A DNA stretch of 11,371 nucleotides from Neisseriaceae bacterium (GTDB lineage Bacteria; Pseudomonadota; Gammaproteobacteria; Burkholderiales; UBA11063): NCBI GenBank assembly GCA_947499925.1, contig CANMQR010000005.1, positions 1-11,371 of the forward strand, in the 5' to 3' direction. The notes beneath the pieces were generated by a model, which saw nothing but the letters and a program-made list of their open reading frames with translations, was not told the origin of the DNA and made no database searches. Positions 1 to 6,584 of the stretch are shown piece by piece. A program made the translations under genes and the position numbers. Each line of letters begins with the position of its first letter. Positions within the stretch are counted from its first letter, which is position 1.

Positions 1-2250
1 AGTGTTGGCGATATTTTGGTATTTGATAGAGCAGGTAATTTTACGGTAAAATCTTTTTCAGTAGGAGTAGCTAAAGCTAATTCTAAAGCTATGGTAAATT
101 CCATATCAGGGATTCAGTTAAATCCTATAGTCTATTCGGCTAGTGGTTATTTATTGCTGTATATGACTGCAACTAATACGCTCTATGAGTTTAAAAATAA
201 TATTCTCAACTCGAACCCAACAGTTATCAGGAGTCTTGCAGGTGCTATTAGTGGAATGGCATTTGCTGCAATAGGAAATCATTTAGTAACTACAAACTCA
301 GCTGCTAACACGGAGACTTTATCTGATTTAGATGGTTCCACTGGAGGTCTTACATTCGACAGTAGCCATGCTGGCAATAAGCAGGAATCAGAGCCATATG
401 GAGTTGCTATGAGTGTTGATGGTAAATATGCTTATGTAGCAGAACGCGGTTCTAAATTAATTAGTATCCTCAAGGTTGAATCTGATTCTTTAGTCCAAAT
501 AGCTGGTATAACCACAACTGGAAATCCTTTAGCTGTAGCTGCTAATCTTGAGGGGGCAAAATTATTTGTAAGTACCGAGAGCGGGATTGAAACCTATGAA
601 ATCATTCAAAATGGGCTACTTAATAGAGTTTCTACTCAAGCTATAAGTAAAGAAGCCACTGGATTAGGAGTGGCTTCTTTCTTGATGGCGCCACCTATTG
701 TAGAGTCAAAAACCCAAGATTTTCTATATGCATTGACTGAATCACAAATCTTGACATATATTGTTGATGAATCTGGTGCGTTAACGCTAATTAACACAGA
801 TAATGAGAGCGGCATGAATAGCCCAACTGGAATAACAGCTGACTCTAATAATCATCTACTTATTGCAAATAATCTGAGCGATAATATTCTAACTATTAAC
901 ACGAATAATAGTGGCATACCGTATCTCCCAGCTCAAATTAGCGGATTTAGTCCAGACTATAATCCAATGAATATAACACTAAATCCAAGTGAGTCTTTAG
1001 CATATGTAACTTTATGGGGCACTGGGGTGTATTCTGGTGTGAATGTTATAGGAATATATAGCTTTGATAAAGAGATTGGAAATTTTACAAAAATTGGTCA
1101 AACTGCAGAGGGTGACAAGTATTATCAAATCGTATTTTCCCTTGATGGGGCTATTGCATATGCTACTGACATAACTACAAATGAGGTGGTGAGTTTTAGT
1201 GTTGATCAAGTAACGGGTTATTTTACAAAGATTGGAGCCGTGAGCTTAACTGGGTATACGAACCCTAAAGGCATAGCGATAGACTCAACCGGTAAGCATC
1301 TTGCGGTGGTTTTTAGTGGGAATAATAAGCTTGTGACATATAACATCACTTCACCAGGAGTTGTTAGTTATAACGATGGTATTGCTAGTGGTGATTTTGC
1401 GGTGGGTTTCTCGCGAGATGGGAAAACAATTTATGTTCCCGACCCTGATGGTGATGGGGTTCTGGAATATGATTTTAGTAATAACACTCTGAGGCCAAGT
1501 GGAGACGTGAAGGTAGGGCGTGTGATAGCTCTAGCGTTGGGTGAAGAAAGCATGGTTCTGCTGCCCAAGATCTTTTTTGCAGCTAAAGGTGGTGATGGTT
1601 ATACCGGTTACCTATTGGATGAGGCATTGGCGTTGGGTGCTAGCCCTGATGCCATACATAACGGAATACAAGCTGCAGATTGGATATGCAATTATGAAGG
1701 CCATGAGAAGCTTCTTCAATGGCATCCGCTCTTGGATGGTGATAGCAAGTATAAAGCCATGATAGTAGATGGGGTAAATCGCAGAGCATGTACAACTCCA
1801 TACTGTAGCTATCTTTTAGGTCCGCAAGAGCATAGGGATTGGGTGTTTAATCGGCTCACACTTTACGCTAATGAAATTGACATGGCAACGCTGATGACTG
1901 ATTTTAGTGGATTACCGCGGGTGAGAATTGCCCCGTTCACGCAAGGTAGTCTAACTGGTATCTACAACGAGGATGGACTTTCTTATGGCAGAAAATGGTG
2001 GACTGGAATGACAGCTAGTTACGAAATGTCTGGGAATCAAAATTGTAACAGTTGGACCACGCCAGATGTAGGTGCCGACACTTCGGCTACTAACGGTGGG
2101 CCATCGCTGCGGTGGGGTAATTTTGTACGATATGCTAGTATAAATGAATTGCCGATGTTAGGAGGCGAAGTTCCAACGTGCGGTTTTAGCGGGGACAGTA
2201 ACAATATCTTTCCAAGGACACAAGGGATCATGTGTGTAGAGGTGTGGTGA
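1..2250 (+). CDS. Beta-propeller protein with C-terminal DUF1554-like domain (5' end outside window)
   Basis: The frame is open from base 1, so the gene starts upstream; about 749 residues are visible and any signal peptide is missing. Roughly bases 1-1500 encode repeated blades of the YVTN/lactonase-like beta-propeller type. Examples are SVDGKYAYVAE, NPSESLAYVTL, SLDGAIAYATD, DSTGKHLAVVF and SRDGKTIYVPD, each followed by a strand such as VVSFSVD. About eight or nine repeats can be picked out, and FTKIG recurs in adjacent blades. From about 1555 the protein changes to a Cys-rich domain with YKAMIVDGVNRRACTTPYC, DWVF, WWTG, CNSWTT and a terminal CVEVW. This pattern matches my memory of DUF1554, a domain common in Leptospira surface proteins. 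Function is unknown; extracellular display or adhesion is inference. The nearest downstream gene has its own promoter, so this one ends its unit. The domain call is fairly firm, the role is not. Confidence 0.8.
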   Translation, partial: SVGDILVFDRAGNFTVKSFSVGVAKANSKAMVNSISGIQLNPIVYSASGYLLLYMTATNTLYEFKNNILNSNPTVIRSLAGAISGMAFAAIGNHLVTTNSAANTETLSDLDGSTGGLTFDSSHAGNKQESEPYGVAMSVDGKYAYVAERGSKLISILKVESDSLVQIAGITTTGNPLAVAANLEGAKLFVSTESGIETYEIIQNGLLNRVSTQAISKEATGLGVASFLMAPPIVESKTQDFLYALTESQILTYIVDESGALTLINTDNESGMNSPTGITADSNNHLLIANNLSDNILTINTNNSGIPYLPAQISGFSPDYNPMNITLNPSESLAYVTLWGTGVYSGVNVIGIYSFDKEIGNFTKIGQTAEGDKYYQIVFSLDGAIAYATDITTNEVVSFSVDQVTGYFTKIGAVSLTGYTNPKGIAIDSTGKHLAVVFSGNNKLVTYNITSPGVVSYNDGIASGDFAVGFSRDGKTIYVPDPDGDGVLEYDFSNNTLRPSGDVKVGRVIALALGEESMVLLPKIFFAAKGGDGYTGYLLDEALALGASPDAIHNGIQAADWICNYEGHEKLLQWHPLLDGDSKYKAMIVDGVNRRACTTPYCSYLLGPQEHRDWVFNRLTLYANEIDMATLMTDFSGLPRVRIAPFTQGSLTGIYNEDGLSYGRKWWTGMTASYEMSGNQNCNSWTTPDVGADTSATNGGPSLRWGNFVRYASINELPMLGGEVPTCGFSGDSNNIFPRTQGIMCVEVW

Positions 2251-2281
2251 TATGCAAATCTAGCAAAATAACTTTATTTGC

Positions 2282-2290
2282 TGTTATAAT
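2282..2290 (+). promoter_or_regulatory. Candidate extended -10 promoter of the M48-rsgA-eamA operon
   Basis: TGTTATAAT is a perfect extended -10 (TGn followed by TATAAT). It lies 80 bp before the protease start codon and just after the stop of the upstream gene. No good -35 is present at 16-18 bp, which is usual for extended -10 promoters. The predicted leader of about 70 nt would contain an inverted repeat, TTTGAC-N19-GTCAAA (2305-2335). The call rests on consensus only. Confidence 0.45.
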
Positions 2291-2304
2291 CTTGTTCTAA
2301 TGAG

Positions 2305-2335
2305 TTTGACAAAAATAATATAAAATTAGGTCAAA
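2305..2335. repeat. Dyad TTTGAC-N19-GTCAAA in the operon leader
   Basis: Two perfect 6-bp inverted half-sites at 2305-2310 and 2330-2335 flank an AT-only-rich spacer, between the candidate promoter at 2282-2290 and the protease start. Half-sites spaced two to three helical turns apart can be an operator, but six-base arms in AT-rich DNA arise easily by chance. TTGACA inside it also resembles a -35 element, but no -10 sits at the right distance. Confidence 0.2.
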
Positions 2336-2370
2336 TATGTTTTGGTGATTTACACATAAAAGGATTAATC

Positions 2371-3609
2371 ATGCACGCATTAAGTATCTGTTTTATTGCT
2401 TTAGTTATCGTTATACTATTACTTAAGTTATATTTAAACTATAGGCAGCATGCAGCAATAAAGAGTAATATAAATGAAGTACCAGAAAGTTTTGCTAAAA
2501 GAATTAAGTTATATGATCATCAAAAAGCAGCGTATTATAATTTAGCTAAATTGAAACTAAATAATTTTGAAGAGATTTTTTCAAGTATATTATTATTAGC
2601 TTTTACCTTAGGTGGTGGAATTCAATTAATCAATAATTATTTTAGTAATTTGACAACTAGTCCATTGACATTAGGGGTTGTGGTTATTGGGGTTTATAGT
2701 GTACTTAACTCTGTTTTAACAATGCCTTTTGGTCTCTATGCGACTTTTGGTATTGAACAAGAGTACGGTTTTAATAAAACGACAGTGAGGTTATTTATCG
2801 CTGATTTAGTAAAAGGCATCATTGTTGCAGCTATAATTGGTATTCCACTTCTATATCTAGTTTTATGGCTAATGAGTATTCTAGGTAGTACTTGGTGGTT
2901 ATGGGTGTGGGTGGTATTAGTAGCGTTTAATTTAAGCCTTCTAGTTATCTATCCGATTTTTATTGCCCCTTTATTTAATAAGTTTAAGCCTCTTGAAGAT
3001 GTAGTACTTCGTAATCGTATTAATAAACTCCTTGATAAATGTGGTTTTAAATCACGAGGGTTGTTTGTAATGGATGGCTCCAAGCGTAGTAGTCATGGTA
3101 ATGCTTATTTTACTGGTATTGGTAAATCAAAACGCATTGTGTTTTTTGATACACTAATGAAACAATTAAATCATGATGAGACCGAGGCGGTTTTGGCGCA
3201 TGAACTTGGACATTTTAAGAAAAAACATATCCTAAAACAGATGATTATTTCTTTTGGGGTTACATTGGTTATATTATATATTCTAAGTCTATTGATTAAT
3301 AAACCTGCTTTATACACTAGTCTTGGGGTATCAACAATATCAACATCTAATGGTTTAATTTTATTCTCAGCATTACTGGGATTATTTTCATTCCCATTTG
3401 CTCCAATATCAAGTTTTTTCTCGAGAAAGAATGAATTTGAGGCTGATAGTTTTGCATCTTGTTATAGTGATAAGCGTCATTTGATAAGTGGTTTAGTTAA
3501 AATGTATCGTGATAACGCATCAACTCTAACTCCAGACTCATTATATGTTAGGTTTTATTATTCACATCCTCCGGCAAGTGTCAGGATTGCCCATCTAGAG
3601 CAGTTATGA
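2371..3609 (+). CDS. M48 family (Ste24-like) membrane zinc metalloprotease
   Basis: A 412-residue integral inner-membrane peptidase. The zinc site is HELGH at residues 277-281 (two His ligands and the catalytic Glu278), with the third ligand Glu355 in the NEFEADSFA motif typical of the M48A/Ste24 group. The N-terminal half has hydrophobic helices around 3-22, 70-85, 100-120, 145-170 and 175-200. It also carries the family motif FGIEQEYGFNKTT (126-138), as in CAAX-protease-type N-terminal domains. Further helices flank the zinc motif, near 290-308 and 328-348. Length is normal for bacterial Ste24-like proteins. Bacterial members are thought to act in membrane protein quality control; the substrate here is unknown. 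The start is supported by AAAGGA seven bases upstream. The stop overlaps the next start in an ATGA, so rsgA is probably translationally coupled. Confidence 0.93.
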   Translation: MHALSICFIALVIVILLLKLYLNYRQHAAIKSNINEVPESFAKRIKLYDHQKAAYYNLAKLKLNNFEEIFSSILLLAFTLGGGIQLINNYFSNLTTSPLTLGVVVIGVYSVLNSVLTMPFGLYATFGIEQEYGFNKTTVRLFIADLVKGIIVAAIIGIPLLYLVLWLMSILGSTWWLWVWVVLVAFNLSLLVIYPIFIAPLFNKFKPLEDVVLRNRINKLLDKCGFKSRGLFVMDGSKRSSHGNAYFTGIGKSKRIVFFDTLMKQLNHDETEAVLAHELGHFKKKHILKQMIISFGVTLVILYILSLLINKPALYTSLGVSTISTSNGLILFSALLGLFSFPFAPISSFFSRKNEFEADSFASCYSDKRHLISGLVKMYRDNASTLTPDSLYVRFYYSHPPASVRIAHLEQL

Positions 3610-4487
3610 CAAAATCAGCTTTGGTTGTAAAAGCCTATGGCCGTCAGTTTATCGTAGAAATTGACGGAGCAAACTATCAGGCGGTAACTAAAAGCAAAAA
3701 AACTGAGTATGTAGTTGGTGATATTGTTAGCATCGAAGAAATAAATAGCAAACAAGTTCAAATTGTAGATGTGATTAAGCGTGATAATCTAGTCTACCGT
3801 ACCGATAATAACCGTAGTAAAATAATAGCTAGTAATATTGATCAAATGCTAATTGTTATCGCGGTTAAACCGAATTGTAATCTAAACTTCTTGAATAACT
3901 GTCTGATTTTTGCAGAGAGCGCAGGAATTACCCCAATTATTATAATCAATAAAATAGATTTAATTGAAAGCGCGGATTTTACTAATAAGATTATTGGTTT
4001 GTATCGTACCTCTTTGGGCTATGAAGTAATCCCTTTATCAGCATATAATGGGTGTGATGCTATTTTATCAAAATTAGCTAATAAAAATAGCCTTCTTATT
4101 GGGCAATCTGGGGTTGGTAAATCAACTATTATTAATGAGGTTATCCCAGATGGTAGGGCAAGAACTGGTGAAATTAGTAAATCAGAAAATACTGGTTGTC
4201 ATACTACTACTAATGCTGAACTTTATCATATCAATACCAATTCAAATATTGTCGATTGTCCTGGATTACAAGAGTTTGGCTTATACCATCTTGATGTTGA
4301 TAGGTTGATTGAGTTTTTTCCTGAAATAAAGGATCATTTGGGCGAGTGTAAGTTTAGGAATTGTCGACACTTGAATGAACCTGGGTGCATAGTCAAAACT
4401 CTTTACGAAAATGGGCAAATGGATAAGGTACGCTTTGAATTACTTCAAAGTATTACTAATAATTTATTAACTAAGGACAGGTTTTAG
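3606..4487 (+). CDS. rsgA: RsgA, circularly permuted ribosome small-subunit biogenesis GTPase
   Basis: RsgA hydrolyses GTP while checking maturation of the 30S ribosomal subunit in the cytoplasm. The 293-residue protein has the family layout: an N-terminal OB-fold (about 1-75), then a GTPase domain in permuted order, with G4 NKID at 115-118 before the P-loop GQSGVGKS at 166-173 and G3 DCPG at 217-220. The C-terminal zinc finger is complete, with Cys248, Cys253, His255 and Cys261 in the CKFRNCRHLNEPGC segment. The length is normal. The start overlaps the protease stop by four bases (ATGA) and has only a weak AGAG upstream, which suggests coupled translation. The next gene begins two bases after the stop. 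The pairing with an M48 protease looks like operon convenience; no shared pathway is evident. Confidence 0.96.
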   Translation: MTKSALVVKAYGRQFIVEIDGANYQAVTKSKKTEYVVGDIVSIEEINSKQVQIVDVIKRDNLVYRTDNNRSKIIASNIDQMLIVIAVKPNCNLNFLNNCLIFAESAGITPIIIINKIDLIESADFTNKIIGLYRTSLGYEVIPLSAYNGCDAILSKLANKNSLLIGQSGVGKSTIINEVIPDGRARTGEISKSENTGCHTTTNAELYHINTNSNIVDCPGLQEFGLYHLDVDRLIEFFPEIKDHLGECKFRNCRHLNEPGCIVKTLYENGQMDKVRFELLQSITNNLLTKDRF

Positions 4488-4489
4488 AT

Positions 4490-4915
4490 ATGCAAAAATG
4501 GGCTTTATTTGCATTAGCATCAGCTTTTTTCGCAGCACTAACGGCTATATTTGGCAAGCTTGGAGTTGCGGGGATTAATTCTAATATGGCAACACTAATT
4601 CGAACTGTTGTTATACTTTTTGTGATATTAGTTTTGGTCTTGTCACGTCATGAGTGGGAGAAATTATCTTTAATATCAACTCATACATGGATTTTTCTGG
4701 TTTTATCTGGGATTGCAACTGGTTTGTCGTGGCTTTGTTATTATCGGGCAATACAACTTGGCGAAGTATCCAAAGTTGCACCAATAGACAAATTAAGTGT
4801 GGTATTTGTGATTATACTTGGTATCATTGTTCTAGGCGAGAAACTGACTTGGGTTAATTTTTTGGGTGGGTTCCTTATATTTTTAGGCGGAATGGTCTTG
4901 GTCCTATTTGGCTAA
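4490..4915 (+). CDS. EamA/DMT-type small membrane transporter, single four-helix unit
   Basis: A 141-residue protein made of one EamA repeat with four hydrophobic segments, at about 4-22, 33-53, 67-85 and 102-140 (the last probably two helices). The DMT superfamily hallmark is visible: SGIATGLSWLCYYRAIQLG followed by a V-APIDKLS-V stretch and a conserved GEKLTW before the last helix. Most EamA transporters have two such repeats (about 300 residues), so this half-size form should work as a dimer if the family rule holds. The substrate cannot be read from the sequence. It is third in the operon, two bases after rsgA, with AAGGA/AGG about 8-12 bases before the start. Its last 12 bases overlap the remnant toxin frame on the other strand. 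No terminator is visible after it. Confidence 0.88.
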   Translation: MQKWALFALASAFFAALTAIFGKLGVAGINSNMATLIRTVVILFVILVLVLSRHEWEKLSLISTHTWIFLVLSGIATGLSWLCYYRAIQLGEVSKVAPIDKLSVVFVIILGIIVLGEKLTWVNFLGGFLIFLGGMVLVLFG

Positions 4916-5040
4916 GTTACTTTTAGGTGCAATCTTAGGCAAATCATCATAAATAGCGTCTCGGCGATTAATTGCTACAACTAGTAAAATCATTTCCATT
5001 CTTTTGTTGCAGAAGGGGTAAATTTTAGTTCATAGATCAT
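4904..5040 (-). pseudogene. RelE-type toxin remnant with internal deletion and frameshift
   Basis: On the minus strand an ATG at 5040 overlaps the antitoxin stop by 11 bases, as usual for type II toxin genes. It opens MIYELKFTPSATKEWK and then hits TGA at 4992-4990. That is the normal N-terminus of RelE-family toxins (MIYxLxFxPSAxKEWKKL). Immediately after, in another frame (4993-4904), comes MILLVVAINRRDAIYDDLPK..., which matches the C-terminal strand and tail of the same family (VVAVxxRxxxxVY). An intact RelE of this type has about 85-90 codons; 16 plus 29 remain, so about 40-45 central codons are missing, including the core strands and most catalytic basic residues. I infer a deletion that joined the two ends out of frame. 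The toxin should be dead. Whether the 29-codon frame is translated is unknown. Confidence 0.75.
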
Positions 5041-5263
5041 TTAAGCTTACTTTTACTGCTAAATGTTTTTCTTCTTTGTAACGTTTTAGTGCAATTTTAC
5101 CTAGTTCGGCATCATCGTCATCAACAGAATATGAATGTGCAATATTTTTGCCAATAGTAGCCCAGTATAATAATTGCTGAGATACTGACCTAAACTCTTC
5201 TACCGCAGAGTGTTTCACTTCATCAAGAAAGTCAGCTGGTAATTTTACGGTTTTATAAATCAT
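5030..5263 (-). CDS. ParD-like type II antitoxin
   Basis: This is a 77-residue protein starting MIYKTVKLPADFLDEVK. The segment RSVSQQLLYWATIGKNIA is the hallmark of the ParD-like antitoxin family, which in my memory reads RSxxxQIxHWxxIGxxxE. The N-terminal part should form a ribbon-helix-helix DNA-binding domain, and the acidic stretch DDDDAE with the C-terminal part should bind the toxin. An ATG 30 bases upstream (5293) would give 87 residues, but it has no ribosome site, whereas the ATG at 5263 has GGAGA five bases before it. I therefore chose 5263. The frame is complete with no sign of decay, although its RelE partner downstream is broken. Antitoxins of this type usually repress their own operon. 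The TGTTATAACA palindrome at 5301-5310 is a candidate site. Confidence 0.8.
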   Translation of the reverse strand: MIYKTVKLPADFLDEVKHSAVEEFRSVSQQLLYWATIGKNIAHSYSVDDDDAELGKIALKRYKEEKHLAVKVSLNDL

Positions 5264-5268
5264 TTTAG

Positions 5269-5273
5269 TCTCC
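5269..5273 (-). promoter_or_regulatory. Ribosome binding site that fixes the antitoxin start
   Basis: GGAGA on the minus strand, five bases before the ATG at 5263. The longer possible start at 5293 lacks any purine-rich element, so this site decides between the 77- and 87-residue versions. Confidence 0.7.
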
Positions 5274-5300
5274 AAAAACACAAAAAGTGTCATATAGGGT

Positions 5301-5310
5301 TGTTATAACA
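5301..5310. promoter_or_regulatory. Palindrome TGTTATAACA, candidate antitoxin operator
   Basis: A perfect 10-bp palindrome lies 38 bp upstream of the chosen antitoxin start, where the promoter of that gene should be. On the minus strand it contains TATAAC, a possible -10. Ribbon-helix-helix antitoxins bind short palindromes over their own promoter, so an autoregulatory operator is a reasonable inference. It also sits in the gap shared with the divergent mla-type operon, about 80 bp from that promoter's -10. Confidence 0.35.
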
Positions 5311-5367
5311 CAATTATTTCAAAAAATATTTCTTTTATGCAAGCGCAAGTTGTTAAGTTGCTAAATC

Positions 5368-5398
5368 TTGTAGATACTTAGTTCTCTTATGCTATAAT
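5368..5398 (+). promoter_or_regulatory. Promoter of the mla-type transporter operon
   Basis: TGCTATAAT at 5390-5398 is a perfect extended -10. A weak -35, TTGTAG (5368-5373), is 19 bp upstream. Transcription would start near 5405, giving a leader of about 32 nt before the permease ATG at 5437. No other promoter-like element is needed for the four genes that follow, which are spaced by -4 to +3 bases. Confidence 0.6.
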
Positions 5399-5436
5399 TC
5401 ACTGGTGTTAGTTTTAGTAAGACTTATAGTAGTAGA

Positions 5437-6582
5437 ATGTATAAAGAATCCTCCAATCAGAAATTAGTCCAAGATACACTGGCAGAATTTAGCCAGCAAG
5501 CTGAGATTATTACATTATCTGGTAGTTGGCTATGGTCTACTATTAATGAAAAAAACTTTAATTCTAAGCTATCTCAAATAAAACATTCCAAATTAGTCAC
5601 CGTTAATGGGATTAATATTGATAAAATTGATACCACGGGTATTTATTTTATTATACGATTAATTGAATATCTCAAGAAAAATAATATCCAATTAACTAAA
5701 CTAGAATTAAATTCTAGTGATAGTAAGTTATATGAGCGTCTTAGTACTCAATCAAGTACACCAACTTCAAAACAGCCAGCTGATAATAGTAAATTATTAG
5801 CAAGATTTGGCAGATCCCTTGTTGATGGTTTTAAAATTTCATTATCTCTCATTTCGTTCTTTGGTTTATTTTGTTTTAATCTAATTCGTTTTATTAAGTC
5901 ACCACTTCATTTAGATTGGCGTGAAGTATCGCGTTCGATAAATGATGCCGGTCTTAAAGGCTTATGGGTTGCTTGTCTATTATCATTTTTACTAGGTATT
6001 ACTCTAGCTTACCAAATGGCGCCACAGTTTACTACTTATGGTGCTAATGTATATATAGTGAATTTCTTGGGTATTGCTATGTTAAAAGAGGTGTCACCTC
6101 TAATGACAGCGGTGATAGTTGCTGGTAGAACTGGTGCTGCAATTACTGCGGAAATCGGAACTAGGAAAGTTCAAGAAGAAATCGATGCCCTGCAAACTAT
6201 GGGGATTTCTACTATGCAAAGAATAGTATTGCCCAAAGTTCTTGGGGTTATGATAGCTGTACCTTTGATTACTTCAGTTGCTGATATGGCAAGTATGCTA
6301 GGTGGGGCTATTGTTTCAAATTCAAGTCTTGGTGTTAATTATTCGCTATTTTTATCTAGAATGCAAAGTTATGTTTCTATTAATAATTATACCTGCGGTC
6401 TAATCAAAAGTATTGCGTTTGCTTTTATTGTTGCTTTGGTTGGATGCTTTTGTGGTCTAAGAGTCAAAGGTAATGCTAATAGCATTGGAGAAGCAACTAC
6501 AAAAAGCGTGGTTTCTGGGATTATTTTGATTGTTGTAATTGATGCTATCTTTGGTATAATTTTTAAAGCTTTGGGAGTATAG
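5437..6582 (+). CDS. mlaE: MlaE-type lipid ABC transporter permease with fused N-terminal STAS domain
   Basis: The 381-residue inner-membrane permease is part of a Mla/MCE lipid transporter. Residues about 20-103 form a STAS domain. The DTTG at 65-68 matches the phosphorylatable Ser/Thr loop of MlaB-like proteins, so this gene carries the job of a separate mlaB. A polar linker (about 104-120, rich in Ser/Thr/Gln) joins it to the MlaE domain (about 125-381), with hydrophobic segments around 135-152, 176-193, 202-216, 265-290, 321-342 and 357-379. The family signature VAGRTGAAITAEIGTRKVQEEIDAL is at about 228-252. The start codon has only a weak upstream AGTAG, but the next in-frame features require a start near here. 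It heads the operon and the ATPase gene begins two bases after it. The exact lipid and the direction of transport cannot be read from sequence. Confidence 0.92.
   Translation: MYKESSNQKLVQDTLAEFSQQAEIITLSGSWLWSTINEKNFNSKLSQIKHSKLVTVNGINIDKIDTTGIYFIIRLIEYLKKNNIQLTKLELNSSDSKLYERLSTQSSTPTSKQPADNSKLLARFGRSLVDGFKISLSLISFFGLFCFNLIRFIKSPLHLDWREVSRSINDAGLKGLWVACLLSFLLGITLAYQMAPQFTTYGANVYIVNFLGIAMLKEVSPLMTAVIVAGRTGAAITAEIGTRKVQEEIDALQTMGISTMQRIVLPKVLGVMIAVPLITSVADMASMLGGAIVSNSSLGVNYSLFLSRMQSYVSINNYTCGLIKSIAFAFIVALVGCFCGLRVKGNANSIGEATTKSVVSGIILIVVIDAIFGIIFKALGV
6573..6577 (+). promoter_or_regulatory. Ribosome binding site supporting a TTG start for the ATPase
   Basis: GGGAG lies inside the last codons of the permease gene, seven bases before TTG at 6585. 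There is no in-frame ATG before the conserved P-loop region, so this site supports TTG as the true start. Confidence 0.6.
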
Positions 6583-6584
6583 TT

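Noticed and set aside
1012..1209. Minus-strand open frame of 65 codons inside the propeller gene
   Set aside because: It has no ribosome site and no family features, and it lies antisense to well-supported blade repeats. The same holds for the other antisense frames at 2037-2231, 7981-8190, 10362-10629 and 10983-11165.
1541..1762. Plus-strand open frame of 73 codons overlapping the start of the DUF1554-like domain
   Set aside because: The main frame continues with clear domain motifs. This frame, like those at 4099-4308 and 4654-4857, is a shadow in another frame without a start signal.
2254..2282. Hairpin GCAAAT / ATTTGC after the propeller gene stop
   Set aside because: The arms are only six bases, AT-rich, with competing pairings and no following T run, and they run into the likely extended -10. 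Not a supportable terminator.
4907..4943. Imperfect inverted repeat TTTGGCTAAG / CTTAGGCAAA as a terminator after the EamA gene
   Set aside because: One mismatch, a long loop and no U-tract. It lies within the coding remnant of the toxin, so chance complementarity is more likely.
5264..5293. Antitoxin start at 5293, giving 87 residues
   Set aside because: There is no purine-rich site before it and the extra MTLFVFLETK has no family match. The ATG at 5263 has GGAGA at ideal spacing.
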